Below, in pieces: positions 9,673 to 19,943 of a stretch of 64,000 bases of DNA. How positions within the stretch are numbered: position 1 is the stretch's first letter; each line of letters opens with the position of its first letter. The stretch is taken from contig CM070723.1 of NCBI GenBank assembly GCA_036346275.1, positions 33,176,176-33,240,175 on the forward strand, written 5' to 3'. The position numbers and the translations under genes were made by a program. Below the pieces are notes generated by a model. That model was not told where the DNA came from. It saw only the letters and a program-made list of their open reading frames with translations, and did no database searches. The stretch is from Otatea glauca (lineage: Eukaryota; Streptophyta; Magnoliopsida; Poales; Poaceae).

Positions 9673-11160
9673 TTATTCCTAAGTAACAACAAATCATGAT
9701 GTCCATTAGTAGCATACCATCCCTATTATAATAATTATGAACAGCGAAGAACGAGTTCACCTTATGATTTAATTGACGAGCACGAGCTCGTGTCATTGGA
9801 CCTTGAAGTGGTGAAACTTGTGGAACAAAGGGTGTAGTGTGTGTATCCAAGGAATGGATGTCCTCATCATCCTCCCCCTCTAATATTGGAGTCATCGTCG
9901 ACTCAGGCTCATCTTCTTCTCCCACATACGGCTTTAAATTTGAAATGTTAAATGTGGGACTAACCCCAAAATCTGCAGGCAACTCAAGCTTATTGGCATT
10001 GTCATTAATCTTTTGAAGCATTTTAAAAGGACCATCGTCTCGAGGCATTAATTTAGACTTTCTCAACTCGAGAAATCTATGTTTACGCAAATGTAACCAA
10101 ACAAGATCACCAGGTTTAAAGGTTAAATGTTTTTGACCAGGCTACCATAAACTCCATATTTCTCAGTCATCTTTTCAATAGTTTTTTTAACCAATTCATG
10201 CAATTTCAGAACCAATTTAGCTCATTTGTTAGCATCAAAATTAGATTTTTCAGAAGTAGGTGAAGGTAGTAAATCAATAGGAGCACGTGGATTAAACCCA
10301 AATACTATATGAAATGGACTTACCTTGGTGGTGGAGTGTACTGACCTGTCGTACGCAAATTCAATATGAGGTAGACACTCTTCCCACATCTTGAAATTCT
10401 TCTTTAGGACAGCCCATAGCATAGTTGACAATGTGCGATTGACGACCTCCGTCTATCCATCGGTTTGGGGATGACAAGTAGTAGAGAAAAGTAGCTTTGT
10501 CCCCAATTTATTCCATAAGCTTCTCAAAAATGACTCAAACAATTCGCGTCATGATCTGAAACAATGGTATTGGGCACGCCGTGTAAACGAACTATCTCCC
10601 TGAAAAGTAATTCAGCAACATTTGTAGCATTGTCACTCTTATGACAAGGTATAAAATGAGCCATTTTAGAAAAACAATCAACCACCACAAATATACTATC
10701 CCTCCCCCTCTTAGTCCAAGGCAATCCTAATACAAAATCCATTGAAATATCCTCCCACGGAATGATAGGAACAGGAAGAGGCATATATAGACCATTCGGG
10801 TTCAAACGGGACTTAGCTTTATTGCAAGTTGTGCATCATGACACATAACGCTCGATGTCGCGCCTCATCTTAGACCAAAAGAAATGTGCAGCAAGTACAT
10901 CCTCCATTTTCTTCACCCCAAAATGTCCCATCAAACCACCTCCATGCGCTTCCTGCAAAAACAAAAAAACAAATAGAGCTAGCTGGAACACATAGCTTGT
11001 TAGCATGATACAACAATCCATCATTCAGCACATATTTATTCCATGTTTTTCCTTCTCTTCAATTCATATAAACATCTTTAAAATCCAAATCATTAGCATA
11101 TAATTCTTTTATTGTTTCTAAGCCAAAAATTTTATGATCAAGTTGTGATAACAAAGTATA
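9673..11160 (-). pseudogene. Chr-2 integrase
   Basis: Pieces are 11024-10836 (zinc region start, EAHGGGLMGHFGVKKMED), 10805-10524 (ISMDFVLGLPWTKRGRDS, then VPNTIVSDHDANCLSHF with two catalytic Asp), 10431-10222 (FAYDRSVHSTTKVSPFHIV) and 10090-9673 (C-terminal GPFKMLQKINDN, NISNLKPYVGEEDE and GPMTRARARQLNHKVNSFF). No chromodomain is visible after the GPF/Y-like segment. Frames are broken by stops, including a TGA after the zinc region. The last open frame runs on into the LTR. Confidence 0.9.
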
Positions 11161-11163
11161 TCT

Positions 11164-12444
11164 TCAAGACAACGCATCGGCAATTACATTGTCCTTACCT
11201 TTCTTGTGCTTAATGATATATGGAAATGACTCTATGAACTCAACCCATTTAGCATGTCGTTTATTTAGTTTAGCTTGACTAAAATAATATATTTCAAAGA
11301 TACATGATAGGAATGAATAACAAATTCTTTGGGCCAAAGGTAGTGTTGCCACGTTTCTAACACACGTACTAAAGCATACAATTCTTTGTCATATGTAGAA
11401 TAAATCAGAGCAGGCCCATTCAATTTCTCACTAAAATATGCAACGGGTTTACCTTCTTGGAGCAATACTCCTCCTATTCCAATCCCACTAGCACCGCACT
11501 CTAACTCAAAAGTTTTACCGAAGTCTGGAAGCTGAAGCAGAGGGGCATTGGTAAGCTTCTCTTTTAGTACCCTAAAAGCATGTTCTTTTGCTGGTCCCCA
11601 ATGAAAGGGACACTCTGCTTTGTAAACTCATTCAGTGGGGCAGCAATGGTGCTGAAATCTTTCACAAAACGCCTATAGAACCCTGCAAGACCATGAAAAC
11701 TTCTCACGTGTGTGACTGTCTTAGGGGTCGGCCAGCTCTTGATGGCTTCAATTTTTGCTTCATCCACTTCAATTCCTTGTGGAGTAACAACATAGCCAAG
11801 AAAAGAGACTCGATCCGTGCAAAAGTTGCATTTCTCATGATTACCAAACAAACGTGCATCTCTCAAAACATTAAAAACAGCACATAAATGTTTCATGTGT
11901 TCTCTGTGTGACTTCCTATAGATCAAAATATCATCAAAATAAACCACCACAAATTTTCAAATGAAAGCACGTAAAACTTTGTTCATTAGCCGCATGAAAG
12001 TGCTAGGTACGTTAGTTAACCCAAAAGGCATTACTAACCACTCATATAATCCAAACTTAGTTTTGAAAGCTATTTTCCATTCATCTCCCAACTTCATTCT
12101 AATTTTGGTGGTATCCACTTCGAAAGTCTACCTTAGAAAAAAATGATAGAACCACTTAACTCATCAAGCATGTCGTCTAACCGAGGAATAGGATGACGAT
12201 ACCTTATTGTGATATTATTAATGGCTCTACAATCTACGCACATTCGCCAATTACCGTCTTTATTAGGAAACAAAATAATAGGAATGGCACAAGTACTAAG
12301 GCTCTCTTGTACATACCCTCGGTCCAATAAGTCTTGGACTTGGCACTGAATTTCCTTAGTCTCTTCCGGGTTGGTTCGGTAAGGCGCATGGTTTGGCAAA
12401 GTCGCTCCCAGAATCAAGTCAATTTGATGCTCAATTCCTCTCAT
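11164..12444 (-). pseudogene. Chr-2 reverse transcriptase and RNase H
   Basis: This has the same architecture as Chr-1 RT-RNH: the first 103 residues (12444-12133) are identical. The homopolymer frameshifts at about 12133-12146 and the TGA before VVYFDDILIY are shared. The RNase H substitutions are shared too (Gly for the first Asp in ECGASG, Tyr in HSYH). Differences are few, such as VVYFDD against VDYFDD. Shared lesions mean the two copies arose by duplication of an already dead unit. Confidence 0.92.
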
Positions 12445-12492
12445 AGGTGGCAGCCCCAGGGGAAGCTCATCCAGAAATACATCCTCATTCTC

Positions 12493-13245
12493 CTACAAAA
12501 GGTTAGTGACAGTAGGAGGTAAGGAGCTAGGCAATTTATCAAGGGAAAAATAAGCCTCTTTGCAAATCAAAGCATAGCAAACCGAGGTGGACACATCAAG
12601 CTCAAGTAAATCAAATTTTGTAGCAACCATGTTAGCACCCTTCAATTTAATTCCCGTCTTCTTAACACTAGGTGCTTCCTTTTCCTTTTTAGGTTGGAAA
12701 ACTTCTTTAGCTACAATCGGATTTTCAGATTTAGTATCCTTCGCCTTACATTCTTTTACAGCTCTTTCTAACTCATCTTTCAAAATTGCAGCAGGGGTCA
12801 TTGGAATTAATTCAATGGTTCTTCCCTTATGTGTGAAAGTGTATTTATTGCTTCTACCATGGTGTAAAGCATTGGTATCATATTGCCAAGGCCTACCTAA
12901 TAGCAAAGAACAAGCTTGCATAGGCACTATATCAAAATTTGCATGACCATGGTAGGTACCTATTGAAAAATGCACTCTCACAATCTTATTTACCTTCAAC
13001 TTACTGTAAGAGTTGAACCATTGAATGTAATATGGCTACGGGTGCTGCTGCATGGTCAAACCAAGCTTCTCGACCAACTCAGTGCTAGCAAGGTTGTGCA
13101 ACTACCTCCATCGATGATGACGCGACATGATCTTTCCTTCACAACGAACTTCGATTGGAACAAAGTGTAACGCTGATTTTTCTCCGCTCTCTCCATTTGA
13201 GCACTAAGTTCTCGCTATGCTACAATGGTCATGTACCTCTCAGAA
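12493..13245 (-). pseudogene. Chr-2 protease region
   Basis: It matches the Chr-1 protease (RVHFSIGTYHG, VPMQACSLLLGRPWQY, HHGRSNKYTF) with scattered substitutions, such as FTHKGRT for FIQKGRT. Similarity to Chr-1 ends at about 13245, at VSERYMTIVA, the gag-protease border. Beyond that the sequence is the Myb/SANT-like gene rather than gag, so the unit is truncated here. The active-site segment carries the same frameshift as Chr-1. Confidence 0.82.
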
Positions 13246-14252
13246 ACGCTTACTGCAGGAGCACGTGGTTGTGGTGTGGAATCAGCGAAATGTGCACGAA
13301 AAGAAGATGAAGTAGAGCGACCAGTAGAAGGTGCTGCAGGTGGCGCCCAAGGTGTGATAGGGCTTAATGTAATATCATTGTCAGGATTCGGAGGACGCAA
13401 GGTTCGTGGCCTAGGTGGCATGAAATCGTCATCATCATCGTCATTTGTATGGTTAGGAGGTACCCCTCCTTCAGTGCTGGTTCAACGTCCTCTTACATTA
13501 TTGCTTGAACGGCCTGTTGTAGTAGTGCTTGAACGGCCTATTGTGGTAGTGCTCGAACGTCGAGGTCTAGGTGACTTGAAATTGTCATCGTCATCGTTAT
13601 TTGTGTAGTTAGGAGGAAGCCCCCCTTCGGTGGTGGTTGAGCGTCCTCTTGAACTTGCTGCTGCAACAGTACTGGGTCGACCTCTACCCCTCAAGTCAGA
13701 TCCTCTTCTGCGTCTTCTGTGCGAACCAGGTATCACACCCCTACCAAAGAGCATATACATCACTGCGAATTCTGGGATATCTTTGTTAAATAACTCTTTA
13801 TCCTCCGGGAATGACTAACACACAAGACGAGCATACGAATTAGTGAACTTATGGATAATGCTAAAAAGATTAGTAGGGTGAATAAATAGGAAATAACTAA
13901 CCTTAATATGTTCTGCTTACTGATCGGGCAGCATTATTACGCTATAAAGTCTTGTAGAGAAACCTGTAGCATAAGGGTGGTCGGCTAGCTCACACACCCT
14001 GAAATACCTTTGACGCCACCCTTGCAAGTGTGCCTTGAGGTTGTCGAACGTCACAAGGTTCAGGCCAGAGGTTGTCACGTTATGCCTCGATAATGTCAGA
14101 TGCCACTCTTGCAATTTGGACAAAACTTTACTTAGATTCTCCTCCTTGAACGGATCATCCTTCCCATTACACGTAACCTTCAACGTGTAATGAAGGGCAA
14201 TGCTGCTCATATCAGGTGTCCACGAGAATGCTCTGCTAGAGGATCTAGCCAT
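13246..14252 (-). pseudogene. Myb/SANT-like domain gene with one intron, two stops
   Basis: Exon 1 (14252-13902) begins MARSSSRAFSWTPDMSSIAL and contains a helix-rich domain with LQGWRQRYFRVCELADHPYA. This fits the plant Myb/SANT-like (Myb_DNA-bind_3) pattern of W...HLxxWRxxY...IxLxxxxxxxHIK. The intron 13901-13815 has GT and AG ends, and exon 2 continues PEDKELFNKDIPEFAVM in frame. A Gly/Arg/Ser/Asp-rich tail follows with an imperfect repeat (GGLPPNYTN and GGVPPNHTN with Asp runs). TAA at 13917-13919 and TGA at 13482-13484 interrupt it. The tail runs in frame into chromovirus sequence at 13245. Such proteins bind DNA and also occur as partners of Harbinger transposases; I cannot tell which this was. 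Confidence 0.7.
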
Positions 14253-14296
14253 GGTGAAGTGTGAGTGGGAGCTATGTATGTGTGCCTGCGGTTTGA

Positions 14297-14307
14297 CCTT
14301 TTATAGA
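14297..14307 (-). promoter_or_regulatory. TATA box of the Myb/SANT-like gene
   Basis: The minus strand reads TCTATAAAAGG, about 45 bp upstream of the start codon at 14252. Position and consensus fit a core promoter with a short 5' UTR. It suggests the gene was acquired or inserted with its own promoter. Confidence 0.5.
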
Positions 14308-14610
14308 CTCGAAGGGGTGGTGTATGAACTAAGTGTTGGAAGGTAAGATTCAAACATGCAGACGGATAGCAAAACGCGGAGTGTGTAGTCAAGTCGGGCT
14401 AAAAAGGCAGTCATGCATGCAAGGTGTCAGTACTGACAAATGTACTGTGCAATAAGTGGTCACTTCAGAGTTAAAAGTAGGCAGTGAGTCGTCACTTCGG
14501 ACTGTGTAGAGTGTTGTCAAATCGACTTGAAAATGTTTAAAGCATTGGGCAGAGTGGTGCAACTTATCGCTGTAAAAGGTGATGGATGCTTTCTTTTTTG
14601 ACAACTCATC

Positions 14611-14720
14611 CTGACAAAGCTGCTACCTGTGAATTGTCTAATCGGCCTGACAAACCTGCACACCCATGAGTTGTCTAATCACCCTGAAAAGCTGCTGCAC
14701 GGGAGTTGTCTAATCAAAGG
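14611..14720. repeat. Three imperfect tandem units of about 37 bp
   Basis: Units start CTGACAAAGCTGC (14611), CTGACAAACCTGC (14647) and CTGAAAAGCTGC (14684). Each ends in GTTGTCTAATC or a one-base variant. They lie about 300-400 bp upstream of the Myb/SANT-like TATA box. The surrounding 14308-14610 shows no gene. Confidence 0.75.
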
Positions 14721-15170
14721 CTTAAGTGTTTTAGAATCTGTGCCTGTAGTTATTGTTTAGGGTGTTTGCTTCGAGATGCAAAGCAAGGTTTAAATAGGAT
14801 CTTTTTCCAGATTATGGTAGTACATATATGAAAGGGTGTTTTCGGGCTATTCCTCCATATTTTTTGATTCAAACATGTTATTTTATGGGGTGCAAAAACA
14901 CTTAAGTGACCATGCAGTTTACACGATTGCGGTCCAGTTTTCTTTCTAAGTTTGCGACTGCAACGCATAGGATATTTTAACCATTTTTGAGGTAGTAGTA
15001 GTGGATATTTTAAATAGTTTTAACAAATTGACTCTTTGTGCTTGAAAGCATGTCCTATTGTAAAAAAATAACAGTATTGCATAACCAAATATAATAGTTC
15101 GTGATCATAAAAAACATATGTCGTACAACATATCTGAAATGGATTAACTAAATACATAAGATAAAAAGTT
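14721..15170. other. No gene seen
   Basis: This is AT-rich sequence without a convincing reading frame or repeat. A short frame at 14968-14750 on the minus strand has no recognisable motif. Confidence 0.5.
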
Positions 15171-15179
15171 CCACCAATC

Positions 15180-16010
15180 CAAAACATAAGAAACTACTGC
15201 TAGCCCCATTTTGGGGCGTCTCCTCGCGGCTGGGCAGGCCTCCTGCGAATCTGCCCCTACGAGTAGGTCAATTGCGTCGACGCGTGGTGGGCCCTCTATG
15301 GTCTAGCTGGAGGTATAGCGTACTCCGACTGAGAAGGCTGCGTCCGTGGTGGTGTTCCCTGCAACTACGATGGTCTAGGCTCATCCTTATCAACGAAGTA
15401 GCTTGACACACCACCATCATCGAGGTCGTAGTCCGCGTGGGCTAGATCATCAGGCTGCCCCTCGTAGTCGTCAGGTGCAGGTGAAGCTGTAGATGGGAAC
15501 CATCATGCATGTGAGCCTGTAACAAATGAAGAATTGTTGAGAGCATTGAAAAAATGATTGCAAAACATAGAAAGTGCGATTAAGTACTCACCTCCGATGT
15601 GAGCAGCTAGACTAGGTGTCCAGCAGCTCGCCCCCTTCCTCATCCGAGTCATCGTCGTCTTCCACTTCTGCTCTGGTGTATTCACGGTCTTCCTCTTCCA
15701 TCATTGCTGTTATTTCATCAATTTCCACAATCATCTACTTGTCCATGCGCTTCTTGTCCAATGGTTCCATCATCCTCCCCAACCTCAACTTGTTCACCAC
15801 TCTGGTAAATGATGTCCTCGTTGCATTCCTGAACATGCTACTCATGGCTATATTCCCAAATTTCGGTATCACCATAACTCCAACTGCTGCTGTGGGGCAA
15901 CAACCCTATCATATGCTTGCACTAAAAGCATATGAAACCATCCATGTTGCACCACCCCCATCACATATGACCTCCATGATGCAGTTCCCTTCACCTCAAC
16001 TAACTCCCAA
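15180..16010 (-). pseudogene. Unidentified acidic-tail gene remnant
   Basis: The minus strand between about 15800 and 15615 reads DEITAMMEEEDREYT, AEVEDDDDSDEEGGELLDT and then TAG. Just downstream lies a possible 75-bp intron (15591-15517, GTGAGT...TTACAG) and a second stretch with DYDLDDGGVSSYFVDKDE and AIPPARP. The pieces are plausible ends of a multi-exon protein with acidic and Pro/Arg-rich tails, but stops interrupt both. I do not recognise the family. Its position upstream of and parallel to the Myb/SANT-like gene leaves open that both came from one transposon. Confidence 0.3.
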
Positions 16011-16219
16011 CAAACATGATCATTTCGCATAGTACAAAGGCGAAATAACGTCAGTTGGCACTTCTGTGGTTACATCCGAAAAGTATAATACAACCAATTC
16101 AACACAGCAGAAAATGTACGCTGTTCGACCCAACTTACACTTATGTCCACATACTAAAAGTTACTCAAATCCGCACCCTCTAAACCATACATGACAACTC
16201 CTTCTCCATAATAGATTCT

Positions 16220-16620
16220 AAATGGAACTCGTTCTGACATATCTGCGAACCGATTCAGGAACCCACAAATCAATTACTTTTTGTAAAAAATACTATATCT
16301 ATTTGATCAAAAAAATCAAGATCTATCTATATCTACACTTTGAAAAATATATATCTATCTACATTCGTAAAAATATACATCTCTCTACTTCTATTTGTAA
16401 AAAACATCTACACTCCTAAAAAAACATATCTACATATATCTGTAAAAAGCATCTACATTCCTAAAAATATATTATTATTCCTAAAAACATCCACGTACAT
16501 GTATTTCTACAAACCAACTAAATTACTAAAAATATACTAAATCTATCTGTAACCTCTAAATCTAACTAGATCTAAATTTTTTTCTAACCTACCATGGTTT
16601 ATTGCTTAATAAAATAAATA
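16220..16620. repeat. AT-rich degenerate short-period repeat
   Basis: The motif around ATCTACAT separated by A-runs (CATCTACA, TCTATCTAC, CCTAAAAA) recurs irregularly about ten times. It is low-complexity and the frames here are not credible genes. Confidence 0.6.
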
Positions 16621-16782
16621 GAAAAAATTTACCTACACTGCTACAAATTTCTTCTCTCCCTCCCTTCCTTTTTATCTTCTACCCCTTGCACTCCTCTCTT
16701 TTCTCTCGAATGGGCAGGCTGAAATGAGCTCGCATGGCTATAGTGCCCGCGGCGCGATTAAGTAGCCATCCTCTGTCATCCA

Positions 16783-16970
16783 TTGGTTTGGCGACAGAGG
16801 CCCGCCCTTTGTCGCCAAACCAACGGTCGATTTTTAACCTATCGCCCTATGGTTGGGCGACAGGGGGAGCCGAAGCATCAAACGCTTTCATGGCATCAAC
16901 GTGGCCGTCAGTCGCCCATTCAAAGGGCGACATGTGCCTTAGTCACCCTTTGAATAGGTGACATTTCCCT
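16783..16970. repeat. Cluster of GTCGC/GCGAC palindromes
   Basis: A perfect 14-bp inverted repeat, TTGGTTTGGCGACA at 16783-16796 and TGTCGCCAAACCAA at 16810-16823, has a 13-bp loop. Further GGGCGACA and GTCGCCC elements follow at about 16854-16931, including GTCGCCC-7 bp-GGGCGAC, and then a related GTCACC...GGTGAC palindrome. No gene covers it. It could be a MITE terminus or a protein-binding array. Confidence 0.6.
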
Positions 16971-17084
16971 CTCAGTTTCTCAAAGGTCGACAGAGGTATA
17001 TTTTTGCAATTTTTTCAGATCAAGGTATATTTCTGCAATTTGAATAAAAAATGTATTATTTACAAAAAATTCTGGTTAGGCCCA

Positions 17085-18979
17085 GTTGAATGGCGCACAA
17101 TATTAATTCCTTAAGTTATCTCAGACAAGACATTCCACATCCCAAATGTGCTTAAAGCACCCCCTTTGCTGCACGATTACTTGCCCGAGGGAAAACAACT
17201 TTGTTTAACCAAGACAAGTGGCACACCCTGTCATGGTATATCAAATTTTACAATAGTGGCTAACGACCATGATTCAGTATCTTATTAAGTCAAGATTAAC
17301 ATTAATTCACATGTGATATGGATCCCAACATACAATTAAGCATGTCTAAGCATAGCTACAATAACCCATTGTTGGTAATATGATCATGTCCAACTAGTAA
17401 TGTCCCACCTAGTGGCTAACAATGGATACATGTCATTCCAAAGATAAAGGTCACATAATTTCAAATAGGAACATAGCTATTCCCATGAAATAATCATTGG
17501 TACACAAATAGCATGCATTTGTATAAAAAAAGTATTTTTGCAAACATAGGATCAATATGATCAAAGATTACGACTTGCCTTGGTGATCTATTACTGAGTC
17601 TTGATATTGAAATTCTCTTTTTGCTCCCTTGAGATTCGCGTCTACCAGAAAAGAAAGCAATGAATATAAATAAATACCAAACAGAGACTCAAACAAGATC
17701 AAAACTGAAAATAAATGGATCTTAAAGGTAGAGCTTGATTTTAGAAAAATTAGAAACTTGAATCGCCTCAATCAGAGTTCGTATGAGAGAGAACGAGCGT
17801 TTGGAAAATTAAATCAGAGAAAATAGAAAAGAAATATTTTCTGAAATTATTTTTCTAAAGGAAAACTGATTTAATGCACAACACTGATGTCACCAACAAT
17901 TTTCAAAAATTAAAAAAATGTGAAAAAGATTATTAGGCTCACATGTGGGGCCCATAGTCTATAAACTCGGTCCACGATTTGGCTTGGTCCACGGTGGACC
18001 GGGTTCATGGGAATAGAGCTAGGGCTGATGTGGCAGATCTCGTCAGCACTGACGCAGATAGTTCAGCTGATGGGGCGTTGATGTGGACACTGACGTAGGC
18101 GCTAATGCAGGCTAGCTGCATGTTACTCATCCAGCGGCACGATCGGATCGAACGGCAGAGAACCACGGCAGCTATCTGCAGTGACACGGCGAAATTCAGA
18201 GCACGCACCAAGGATCGGACGACCGAGGTTCACGACAAAAACCGATGGAGCATGACCAGATCTGATGCGGTTTGGTGTAGATCTAGAAGAAGACATGGTG
18301 AACTCGGGAAAGTGCTTGGCTACGATGGAGATGGATTGGAGAGACAGATCAATGGAGAAGAAGCGCTCGGCCGTGATGGAGCTGCTCCGGTGAGGAAGTT
18401 CTCGGTGACAAAGGGCTCTTGGGTTACAAGAGATGGACCGAAAGAAGTGACGTGCGATGGGGAAGCTCTACCGGGGGTCCTCGGGGCTTTAAATAGCCCT
18501 GGGTAGGCGTGTCCGACTCGGACGCCAAGGCGGCGGTGGCGGATTCGGACTACACACATGGCGTAGATCTGATTGTCCACGTGACATGGGCGTGGTTGGG
18601 CTAGCGGGCTGGGCAGAGCACGCCGAGCGCAAGCGGGCCGAGCGAAGAAACGGGCTGATTGGAGAGAGAACAGGAATGGGCCGTGAATGATTCAGCCGAA
18701 GGAACTTTAAGAATAAAAACATTTTTTGATTTAGGAAATTTCCAAAAAATCAAATAAAAGCAAATAAATTCAAATAAATTCAGAAAATCCCAAAAATATG
18801 GAAAAAAATTCCTTGAAGCATAATAAATCCAATTCAAATTAAGAAATCTTTTGTTTGATATATGGTTTAGTCAAATTAAATCCTTTCATTAATAGAAAAT
18901 TCAAATTAATATGGGAAGAATGCAAATGGTTCATTTTCAAATGCAAACATTCCAAAACTCAAATTTTTGGGATGTTACA
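17085..18979 (-). repeat. LTR-b: TGTAACATCCC-type LTR, right end intact
   Basis: The right end on the minus strand begins TGTAACATCCCAAAAATTTG, the same opening as the solo LTR at 19944. Inner parts also resemble that LTR (grass-type CAGCCCG-rich block at 18590-18660, ACATGTGGGGCCC-like motif near 17945). Similarity fades at about 17085 without a matching terminus or duplication, so I call it a truncated LTR. The 18105-18506 and similar frames inside it are not credible genes. Confidence 0.55.
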
Positions 18980-18982
18980 CTA

Positions 18983-19683
18983 GATGAGTTAACAATGGAT
19001 ACATACCGTGAGGAGATCCAAAGGTTCCTCAGCATATGTGAGAATGTGTTGGCTGCGATGATATCGGCTCTGGGAATATAGCAGAAACTAAACAAGCTAT
19101 TTGACCTGGTGATGTCACCATTGGCTAAGCTGCTCGAGAACACTTAGCCACTTCATGATGCCATGGCCACGGTTGAAATCAACTTGCCCCTAGAGAGAAT
19201 GGCAGCGCTGTTGGATGTTTGTCATCTAGACAACAACAGTACAGAGGTCGCCACGGCGAAGTCTAGAATCACCTTGAGGAAAGCTCAGAAAAATAACCAA
19301 GAGATTCTAGATAAATTGATAGCCGATACCAAGGCCAAAAATCTCAAATTGGATGAAGACACTAAGGCTCTTAAGGTGAACAAGGAGGCGAGTCTAAAGT
19401 TAGAGATGACCAAGAAATTTATTGAAGTAGAACTAGCCAAAGTCAACAAGCAACTATCTGAAGGCTAGCAAATGCTAACTAAATCAACGTCAGCTATCAA
19501 GGCCCAAAAGTTTGAGCTTGCCCTGCCATGGCAGAGGTGAAGGAGCAATTGGCTAAGCTCACTCATGTGCCTGAAAGCGCCGAAGAAGATGATAAAATTC
19601 TTGACGAGGTACAAGAGACCATTGCAAAAGTCGTTGTTGCACTATCGGCTCTTGGAGCCAGGCTTCACAACTCTAGGACATAA
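18983..19683 (+). pseudogene. Antisense coiled-coil ORF of Tat-B
   Basis: Starting within the element, the plus strand reads YREEIQRFLSICENVLAAM, then after two stops MATVEINLPLERMAALLDV. A long heptad-like, Lys/Glu/Leu-rich stretch follows (KAQKNNQEILDKLIADTKA, LKLEMTKKFIEVELAKVNKQ). After another stop and a frame change it ends VVALSALGARLHNSRT with a TAA at 19681-19683. The polyprotein of Tat-B ends on the other strand at 19898, about 215 bp away. The Tat-C antisense gene also ends in a coiled coil, so these are likely homologous. Stops at several points make it a pseudogene. Confidence 0.6.
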
Positions 19684-19943
19684 TCAATTTATTGCAAATG
19701 CTTGTAATGGTGCACCTTGAAACAATGTTTTAAACACTCAATGTTTTTGTAATTTCAATCAGCTATTTAGCCAATTTTGTATTTATGTATTAAATTCCTT
19801 TATCATGTGTGTAATCATCTTCACACTTCTAGTCTAGCTATAATTAACAGTAATGAGTTAATTTTGCCTTCTAAAACCAATAATTCTCTTTAACCAATCA
19901 AGAACCAATCCAAACGCTCGAGTAGTATTTCTTCAAATACTTT

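Larger units (their letters stand above)
4549..13245 (-). mobile_element. Tandem array of a chromovirus-type Ty3/gypsy element
   Basis: From right to left the order is Chr-2 internal region (13245-9673), an LTR (9672-8919), Chr-1 internal region (8918 to about 5378), a second LTR (about 5377-4676), then 127 bp that match the sequence following the first LTR (4675-4549). LTR-internal-LTR-internal-LTR-internal is the structure left by unequal homologous recombination. The two pol copies are nearly identical: the 103-residue RT segments at 7716-7405 and 12444-12133 are the same. Domain order is gag(CCHC)-PR-RT-RNH-INT with no aRNH. I did not resolve the exact lineage; the PR and gag style resembles CRM/RIRE7-like or related cereal chromoviruses. 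Confidence 0.85.

Noticed and set aside
13225..13608. 127-residue plus-strand ORF of Val/Leu/Arg repeats
   Set aside because: Complement of the repeated low-complexity tail of the Myb/SANT-like gene.
15616..16032. 138-residue plus-strand Ser-rich ORF
   Set aside because: It is the complement of the acidic GAA/GAT-rich minus-strand frame, which has better exon signals.
16220..16620. CRISPR-like regular array
   Set aside because: The ATCTACAT motifs have irregular spacing and no conserved repeat unit; eukaryotic simple sequence.
18105..18506. 133-residue plus-strand ORF
   Set aside because: It falls within LTR-b and overlaps an equally long minus-strand frame; composition effect.
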